Positions 6,261-10,089 of a DNA stretch of 10,089 bases are shown piece after piece; the first letter of the stretch is position 1; each line of letters opens with the position of its first letter. Made by a program: the position numbers and the translations under genes. The notes beneath the pieces are model-generated. The model was not told the origin of the DNA. It saw only the letters and a program-made list of their open reading frames with translations, and ran no database searches. This DNA comes from an uncultured Collinsella sp. (GTDB lineage Bacteria > Actinomycetota > Coriobacteriia > Coriobacteriales > Coriobacteriaceae): contig CAUDYH010000025.1 of assembly GCA_958453575.1 (NCBI GenBank), positions 1 to 10,089 of the forward strand. Direction: 5' to 3'.

Positions 6261-7191
6261 CAAGATCGCTAACCGCAAGGTTATCTGCGACACGCTGCTC
6301 GAGGCCGCCGCAACTGACAAAGACATCGTCGTCCTGTGCTCCGACTCCCGCGGCTCCGCATCGCTCACGCCGTTCTTCGATCAGTATCCCCAGCAGTCCA
6401 TTGAGGTCGGCATTGCCGAGCAGGACCTGGTGAGCATCGCCGCCGGCATGGCCTCGTGCGGCAAGAAGGCCTGGGCCGCCTCGCCGGCGTCCTTTGTGAC
6501 CACGCGTTCGTATGAGCAGTGCAAGGTCGACGTCTCGTACTCCAACACCAACGTCAAGCTCATCGGCATCTCGGGCGGCGTGTCCTATGGCGCCCTGGGT
6601 ATGAGCCACCACTCCGCGCAGGATATCGCCGCCATGAGCGCGATTCCCAACATGCGCGTGTATCTGCCGAGCGACCGCTTCCAGACCGCCGAGCTTGTGC
6701 GCGCCCTGGTAGCCGACAACAAGCCGGCCTACATCCGCGTGGGGCGCAACCCGGTCGAGGACGTGTACGCCGAGGGCGAGTGCCCGTTCCAGATGGATCG
6801 CGCCACCTGGGTGCGTCGCGGCACCGATGTGACGCTTGTCGCCACCGGTGAGATGGTCCGCCATGCCGTGGACGCCGCCGATTTGCTGGCCGAGCAGGGA
6901 ATCTCGGCAACGGTGCTCGACATGTACTGCGTCAAGCCACTCGACGCCGAGGCCGTGATCGAGGCCGCCGGTACCACGCGTGCCGTCGTGACGGTCGAGG
7001 AGCACAGCCCCTTCGGCGGCCTGGGTTCCATGGTCGCGCAGGTCGTGGGCGAGCATTGCCCGCGTCCGGTCAAGTGCCTCTCCCTGCCCGATGCGCCGGT
7101 CATCACCGGCACGAGCCCCGAGGTCTTTGCGCACTACGGGCTCACCGGCGAGGGAATCGCCAAGACGGTCGCCGAGTTCCTCGGCAACTAG
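6253..7191 (+). CDS. Transketolase, C-terminal (pyrimidine-binding) subunit
   Basis: Partner of the preceding gene, 312 residues. It holds the pyrimidine-binding domain with VGIAEQD (52-58), where E56 is the Glu that activates the TPP aminopyrimidine. FVTTRSYEQCKVDVSYSNTNVKLIG (81-105) and GGVSYGALGMSHHSAQD (108-124) are standard transketolase blocks; the C-terminal transketolase_C domain begins near residue 185 and includes VTVEEHSPFGGLGS (246-259). The active site forms at the interface with the other subunit. The ATG at 6253 is chosen because AAGGAGG (6240-6246) lies 6 nt upstream; it overlaps the last 8 nt of the N-terminal gene, a translational-coupling arrangement. An in-frame start at 6199 would sit inside the N-terminal gene with no RBS. 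Both halves look intact, so this is a natural split rather than a frameshift. Confidence 0.93.
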   Translation: MANKIANRKVICDTLLEAAATDKDIVVLCSDSRGSASLTPFFDQYPQQSIEVGIAEQDLVSIAAGMASCGKKAWAASPASFVTTRSYEQCKVDVSYSNTNVKLIGISGGVSYGALGMSHHSAQDIAAMSAIPNMRVYLPSDRFQTAELVRALVADNKPAYIRVGRNPVEDVYAEGECPFQMDRATWVRRGTDVTLVATGEMVRHAVDAADLLAEQGISATVLDMYCVKPLDAEAVIEAAGTTRAVVTVEEHSPFGGLGSMVAQVVGEHCPRPVKCLSLPDAPVITGTSPEVFAHYGLTGEGIAKTVAEFLGN

Positions 7192-7207
7192 TAGAAACAG
7201 ACGCTGC

Positions 7208-7308
7208 GCGGCCGCCAAGCACCGCACATTGCCGTTCAAACCGTCGCTTGCGTACACAAAGTACGCGGCGGCCCTCTTTCACGGCGATCTGCGGCACTTG
7301 ACGACCGC
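7208..7308. repeat. 101-bp imperfect palindrome between transketolase and kinase
   Basis: The sequence is symmetric about position 7258 with no net insertion. The core is GCGTAC (7250-7255), loop ACAAA, GTACGC (7261-7266). The outer arms, 7208-7226 (GCGGCCGCCAAGCACCGCA) and 7290-7308 (TGCGGCACTTGACGACCGC), pair at 15 of 19 positions. All four outer mismatches are C-A/A-C on the plus transcript and become G-U on a minus transcript. The middle part pairs less well, about 32 of 48 Watson-Crick positions overall. It fills most of the 174-nt gap. It could be an mRNA processing or attenuation structure lowering kinase output, or a dispersed extragenic palindrome. CTCTTTC after the core is too weak for a classical terminator. 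Confidence 0.6.
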
Positions 7309-7365
7309 TCGCTCCTTGTCCGTCGGGTTTTAGTTTTTGAATCGACGGGGGAGACAGGAGAGTAC

Positions 7366-8856
7366 ATGAGCAAATACATCATCGGAATCGATCAATCCAC
7401 GCAGGGTACCAAGGCGCTGCTGGTGGACGAGGGCGGCCATTTGATTCATCGTGCCGATCGCCCGCATCGCCAGATTGTCAACGAGGCCGGCTGGGTGAGC
7501 CATGATCCAGCCGAGATCGCCGCTAACGTGCTGGCCGTGGCACGCGCCGTGGTGGAGGAGACCGGGGTCGATCCGGCCGACGTCGCCGGCATCGGCATCT
7601 CCAATCAGCGCGAGACCACCGTTGCCTGGAGGCGCACGACGGGCGAGCCGCTGTGCGACGCCGTGGTGTGGCAGTGCGCCCGCGCCCGTGAGCTGTGCGA
7701 CGAGCTGGCCGCGCGCGAGGGTGTGGCCGAGCTGGTGCGCGACACGACGGGTCTGGTACTCTCGCCCTACTATCCGGCGGGCAAGATGGCTTGGATTCTC
7801 GCGAACGTTCCCACGGCTGCCGAGGCCGCGGCGGCAGGCGAGCTGTGTCTGGGCACCATCGATGCCTGGGTGGTTTGGACGCTCACGGGCGGCGCGGAGT
7901 TCCGCTGCGACTGGTCTAACGCCAGCCGCACACAACTCTTTGACCTGCGCCGTGGCTGCTGGAGTGAGCCGGTGTGTGAGGCCTTTGGCGTCGATCCTGC
8001 CTGCCTGCCGCAGGTGACCGACTCCGATGGCATGTTCGGCACGACGGATCTGGGCGGCTTTTTGCCGGCGCCCGTGCCCATTCACGGTGTGCTCGGCGAC
8101 AGCCATGCCGCCTTGTTTGCCCAGGGCTGCCACAGCCGCGGCATGGCCAAGGCGACCTATGGCACCGGCAGCTCGGTCATGATGAACGTCGGCGTCGAGT
8201 TCGTTGCCAGCTCGCACGGGCTTTCGAGCTCGCTTGCGTGGCGTATGGACGGCGTGACCGAGTATGTGCTCGAGGGCAACGTGAGCTACGCCGGCGCCGT
8301 CAAGACGTGGCTGCGCGACGACCTGGAGCTCATCAACAATCCCGAGGAAGTCACCGACCTGTGCTACGCCGCCAATCCGGCGAGCCGTGTCTACCTTGTG
8401 CCGGCGTTCACTGGCCTGGGCGCGCCGCACTGGGCGAGCGATGCCGAGGGCTGCGTCTTTGGCATGACGCGCACCACGGGCCGTGCGGAGTTCGTAAAGG
8501 CCGCCGATGAGTCGATCGCCTATCAGATCTTCGACGTCATCGATGCGATGGTCGAGGATTCGGGTGCGGCGCTGGCCGAGCTTCGTGTTGACGGCGGTCC
8601 CACGCGCGACGCGTACCTGATGCAGTTTGAGAGCGACTTGGTTGGCTCGCCCATCCGCATCGCGAGCAACGACGAGATGAGCGGCCTGGGTGCGGCCTGG
8701 GCCTGCGGCATTGCGCTGGGCATGTACACGCGCGATGTCGTCGACGTCTACGGCGCCCGCGACATCGTGGAGCCTGCCATGCCTGCCGACGTGCGAGCCA
8801 AAAAGATCGCCGGCTGGCGCCATGCCGTGAAATCTACAATCGCGTACACCGCCTAG
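7366..8856 (+). CDS. Glycerol-kinase-like FGGY-family carbohydrate kinase
   Basis: ATP-dependent kinase of 496 residues with full FGGY N and C domains and clear glycerol-kinase likeness. Landmarks: GIDQSTQGTKALL (7-19, phosphate loop), ISNQRETTVAW (78-88), VWQC (101-104), LSPYYPAGK (132-140), NASRTQLFDL (185-194), GVLGDSHAALFAQG (241-254), ATYGTGSSVMMN (263-274), VPAFTGLGAPHW (345-356) and LRVDGGPTRDAYLMQFESD (406-424). R82, E83, W102, Y135 and catalytic base D245 match the E. coli GlpK glycerol-site residues. However, Phe270 of GlpK aligns with Ser (269/270) and Gln246 with Ser246, so the pocket is roomier and more polar. The GlpK fructose-1,6-bisphosphate loop (GGTRIP) is replaced by FLPAPVPI, so that feedback is probably absent. 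AGGAG (7356-7360) lies 5 nt before the ATG. Likely substrate: the ketose made by the upstream isomerase, possibly apulose. Plain glycerol kinase remains an alternative. Confidence 0.85.
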   Translation: MSKYIIGIDQSTQGTKALLVDEGGHLIHRADRPHRQIVNEAGWVSHDPAEIAANVLAVARAVVEETGVDPADVAGIGISNQRETTVAWRRTTGEPLCDAVVWQCARARELCDELAAREGVAELVRDTTGLVLSPYYPAGKMAWILANVPTAAEAAAAGELCLGTIDAWVVWTLTGGAEFRCDWSNASRTQLFDLRRGCWSEPVCEAFGVDPACLPQVTDSDGMFGTTDLGGFLPAPVPIHGVLGDSHAALFAQGCHSRGMAKATYGTGSSVMMNVGVEFVASSHGLSSSLAWRMDGVTEYVLEGNVSYAGAVKTWLRDDLELINNPEEVTDLCYAANPASRVYLVPAFTGLGAPHWASDAEGCVFGMTRTTGRAEFVKAADESIAYQIFDVIDAMVEDSGAALAELRVDGGPTRDAYLMQFESDLVGSPIRIASNDEMSGLGAAWACGIALGMYTRDVVDVYGARDIVEPAMPADVRAKKIAGWRHAVKSTIAYTA

Positions 8857-8868
8857 AATGATTTTTCT

Positions 8869-8904
8869 GGGACGGGGATTAAATAATCACTCGGTCCTCG
8901 TCCC
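8869..8904. other. Hairpin without T-tract between kinase and insertion element
   Basis: GGGACGGGGA (8869-8878) pairs with TCCTCGTCCC (8895-8904) over all 10 positions with one G-U, loop 16 nt. It lies 12 nt after the kinase stop, where a terminator is expected, but GCGTAGCTCA follows rather than a T-run; a T5 run lies before it (8862-8866). The left arm shares TGGGACGGGG-like sequence with the terminator at 2546-2583. It may be a terminator of unusual form, an RNA 3'-end stabiliser, or a local repeat. The IS element begins 11 bp later. Confidence 0.5.
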
Positions 8905-8921
8905 GCGTAGCTCATTGAACT

Positions 8922-8961
8922 GCCTCCCATTTCTTGGACACAAGAAATGGGAGGCTTTTTT
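8922..8961 (+). terminator. Perfect hairpin plus T6 in the IS left end, overlapping the transposase RBS
   Basis: GCCTCCCATTTCTTG (8922-8936) and CAAGAAATGGGAGGC (8941-8955) form a perfect 15-bp stem with loop GACA, followed directly by TTTTTT (8956-8961) and the orfA ATG (8962). The GGGAGG Shine-Dalgarno (8949-8954) lies inside the right arm. A transcript entering from the kinase side would both terminate here and have the RBS sequestered, which would shield the transposase from outside transcription. The structure is directly seen; the control role is inferred from known read-through inhibition in other IS elements. Confidence 0.8.
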
Positions 8962-9477
8962 ATGGCTGGAAACGCTTTGTACGACGTCGGGATGAGACTG
9001 CGAGCGGCAGAGCTGCACGACGAGGGGCACGGCCGCGCGGCGATCGCGGCCCTTCTCGGGATGCCGGAGGAAACCGTGAGAGAATGGCTGTGCACCTACA
9101 GGTCTGCTGGTATCGAGGTTCTGGCCATGATGGGAAAGAAACACACCGCCTATTCGTTCGAGACGAAGCTGGCCGCCGTCAGGGCGGTCGTCGACGAGGG
9201 CATGACGAAGCCCGAGGCCATGGAGAAGTTCGGGATAGCCTCGCCAAGCCCTTTCAAGAAATGGCTGAAGGCCTACAAGGAGGAGGGCCCGGAGGCGCTC
9301 AGGCCAAAGCCCAGGGGGAGGCCGAGGGGGTCCGGCTCCCCGTCCGGGGAGACGACGCGCGAGCAAGAGCTCGAGCGCAGGATCAAGAGGCTCGAGGCGG
9401 AGAACGCCTACCTAAAAAAATCGATCGCCCTGAAGGCGGAGAAACGCTCTCGAACGGCGAGAAGGCCGCGGTCGTGA
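8962..9477 (+). CDS. IS3-family transposase orfA (two helix-turn-helix domains)
   Basis: DNA-binding subunit of the transposase, 171 residues. The first HTH spans about 11-50 (RAAIAALLGMPEETVREWL), the second about 65-107 (SFETKLAAVRAVVDEGMTKP, then FGIASPSPFKKWLKAYK). A basic Pro/Arg/Gly linker (113-125) and a coiled-coil, leucine-zipper-like stretch (133-160, ELERRIKRLEAENAYLKK) follow; in IS3 elements this mediates multimerisation. ATG 8962 is preferred over the in-frame ATG at 8947 because GGGAGG (8949-8954) lies 7 nt before it, whereas 8947 lies within the hairpin stem. A slippery A AAA AAA at 9414-9420 sits within the coiled-coil codons, and the frame ends at TGA 9475-9477, overlapping the orfB GTG. 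Alone it likely acts as a regulator of transposition; fused to orfB it forms the active transposase. Confidence 0.85.
   Translation: MAGNALYDVGMRLRAAELHDEGHGRAAIAALLGMPEETVREWLCTYRSAGIEVLAMMGKKHTAYSFETKLAAVRAVVDEGMTKPEAMEKFGIASPSPFKKWLKAYKEEGPEALRPKPRGRPRGSGSPSGETTREQELERRIKRLEAENAYLKKSIALKAEKRSRTARRPRS
9414..9420 (+). promoter_or_regulatory. Programmed -1 ribosomal frameshift site A AAA AAA
   Basis: Seven A residues read as cta aaa aaa tcg in the orfA frame, giving the heptamer A AAA AAA used by IS3-family elements. A -1 slip puts ribosomes in the orfB frame, which is open from here (ATC at 9420 onward) to the window end, giving an OrfAB fusion. The site lies at the end of the coiled coil, the usual place. 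I did not identify a clear downstream stimulatory stem-loop by eye. Confidence 0.75.
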
Positions 9478-10089
9478 GCGGGCTTTCAGGGCAATACCCC
9501 CTCGCCGACCTGCTCGAGTGCGCCGGCCTGGCGAGGTCGAGCTACTACTACGCGCTGTCGCACCCGAAGGCTCCCACCAGGCCCGAGCTCTGGGAGGCCG
9601 CCGCCGAGATATTCTCGCGCACCGCCAACGGGTGCGGCCACAGGCAGATCGCCATGTGCCTGCGCGCCGAGCAGGGCGTGCGCATAGCCGACAAGACGAC
9701 GCTGAAGATGATGCGCGAGATGGGCATCAGCTGCGGGATCCGCCGCGAGACCGACTACCACAGGTACTACTCGTACAGGGGCAAGGTCGGAAAGACCTTC
9801 GAGAACGTCATCGGCAGGGACTTCGCCGCCGACGGGCCGTGGGAGAAGATGGGCACCGACGTCACCGAGTTCAAGCAGCCCTGGGGCAAGGCCTACTTCG
9901 CGCCGGTCTACGATTTCGGCAGCAAGGAGATCGTCGCCTGGTCCACGTCGCTGCATCCCAACATGGCCCAGCAGCACGAGTTGCTCGACCAGCTCGTGTC
10001 CAAGATGCCCGAGGGCTCCAGGCCGGTCCTGCACTCGGACATGGGCTGGCAGTACCAGCAGGCCGGGTGGTGCAAGCGGCTGGAGGAGG
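9474..10089 (+). CDS. IS3-family transposase orfB (DDE integrase core), C-terminus beyond window
   Basis: Catalytic part of the transposase, 205 residues visible and open at the window end. From GTG 9474 the order is SGLSGQYPLADLLECAGLARSSYYYALSHP (the usual OrfB opening), an HTH_21-like region around EIFSRTANGCGHRQIAMCL, the RRETDYHRYYSYRGKV block, then the integrase core. D129 in GTDVTEFK and D189 in LHSDMGWQYQ are the first two residues of the DDE triad, 60 residues apart as in the family; the final Glu lies outside. The GTG overlaps the orfA stop (GTGA), so either independent initiation with coupling or fusion through the -1 site at 9414-9420 is possible. Fusion is the usual route to active transposase. 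No internal stop is seen in the visible part, so the element may be functional. A long minus-strand frame here is a shadow. Confidence 0.85.
   Translation, partial: MSGLSGQYPLADLLECAGLARSSYYYALSHPKAPTRPELWEAAAEIFSRTANGCGHRQIAMCLRAEQGVRIADKTTLKMMREMGISCGIRRETDYHRYYSYRGKVGKTFENVIGRDFAADGPWEKMGTDVTEFKQPWGKAYFAPVYDFGSKEIVAWSTSLHPNMAQQHELLDQLVSKMPEGSRPVLHSDMGWQYQQAGWCKRLEE

Larger units (their letters stand above)
8916..10089 (+). mobile_element. IS3-family insertion sequence (IS150-like), left part
   Basis: The element appears to start at TGAACTGCCTCCC (8916), which has the TG start and GGACAC segment usual for left inverted repeats of this group. It contains orfA with two HTH domains, an A7 slippery run, and orfB with the DDE integrase core, in the standard IS3 order. 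The right end and the C-terminal part of orfB lie outside the window, so the right repeat, the target duplication (typically 3-4 bp; CAT or TCAT precedes the left end) and completeness cannot be judged. Arg codon use differs from the neighbours: AGG is frequent here and rare in the operon genes. It inserted in the intergenic gap after the kinase, breaking no visible gene. Confidence 0.85.

Noticed and set aside
5424..7191. Split transketolase as a frameshifted single gene, or a DXS
   Set aside because: The second half has its own strong RBS and ATG with an 8-nt overlap, as in natural two-subunit transketolases. DXS is one chain of about 620 residues.
4021..7191. Sulfoquinovose transketolase pathway
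   Set aside because: That pathway also pairs an isomerase with a split transketolase, but needs no sugar kinase and normally carries sulfosugar-specific enzymes and transporters. None are seen, and a kinase is present.
7315..7348. CCGTCG (7320-7325) and CGACGG (7343-7348) as a terminator before the kinase
   Set aside because: A 6-bp stem with a 17-nt T-rich loop and no T-run after it; it ends at the RBS and could at most influence translation weakly.
7330..8823. 497-codon open frame on the minus strand
   Set aside because: It mirrors the FGGY kinase in antisense; composition is that of a shadow frame and no family motif is visible, while the plus frame has full motifs.
9486..10034. 182-codon minus-strand frame at the right end
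   Set aside because: The plus strand in another frame encodes an unmistakable IS3 orfB with DDE residues, so this is a shadow.

Overview
The window is high-GC DNA (roughly 60-65% by eye) with strong C/G-ending codon bias, intrinsic terminators and an actinobacterial look. The gene set and style suggest a gut Coriobacteriia member such as Collinsella. That is an inference from sequence style, not a search result.

Layout, left to right. (1) On the minus strand, 1-371 is the N-terminal part of an integral-membrane acyltransferase (acyltransferase_3 / OafA type) that runs off the left edge. (2) Divergent from it, ribokinase (559-1554) and an inosine-uridine-type nucleoside hydrolase (1559-2533) are separated by 4 nt and closed by a strong terminator. 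Together they would release ribose from nucleosides and phosphorylate it. (3) A LacI-family regulator (2753-3763) has its own promoter and a terminator with a UUCG loop. (4) A sugar operon follows: an L-fucose/L-arabinose-isomerase-family protein (4021-5421), a split transketolase (N-terminal half 5424-6260, C-terminal half 6253-7191, 8-nt overlap) and, after a 174-nt gap holding a 101-bp imperfect palindrome, a glycerol-kinase-like FGGY kinase (7366-8856). (5) The right end is the left part of an IS3-family element (from about 8916) with orfA, an A7 frameshift site and the start of the DDE transposase orfB, cut by the window edge.

The operon reads as aldose -> ketose (isomerase) -> ketose phosphate (kinase) -> C2 transfer (dedicated transketolase). 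That is the logic of the known D-apiose pathway (apiose isomerase, apulose kinase, two-subunit apulose-4-phosphate transketolase), and I propose a branched pentose such as apiose as the leading hypothesis. The kinase keeps the glycerol-kinase catalytic residues but has Ser where a bulky Phe lines the glycerol pocket. No transporter lies in the window.

The regulator is likely to control itself and the operon: TAAAC/GTTTA half-sites cluster upstream of both, and almost nowhere else. They are not arranged as the usual abutting LacI palindrome, and the regulator has an unusually short hinge segment, so the two oddities may be linked. The IS element has its own notable control feature: a perfect 15-bp hairpin plus T-tract that overlaps the transposase ribosome binding site.
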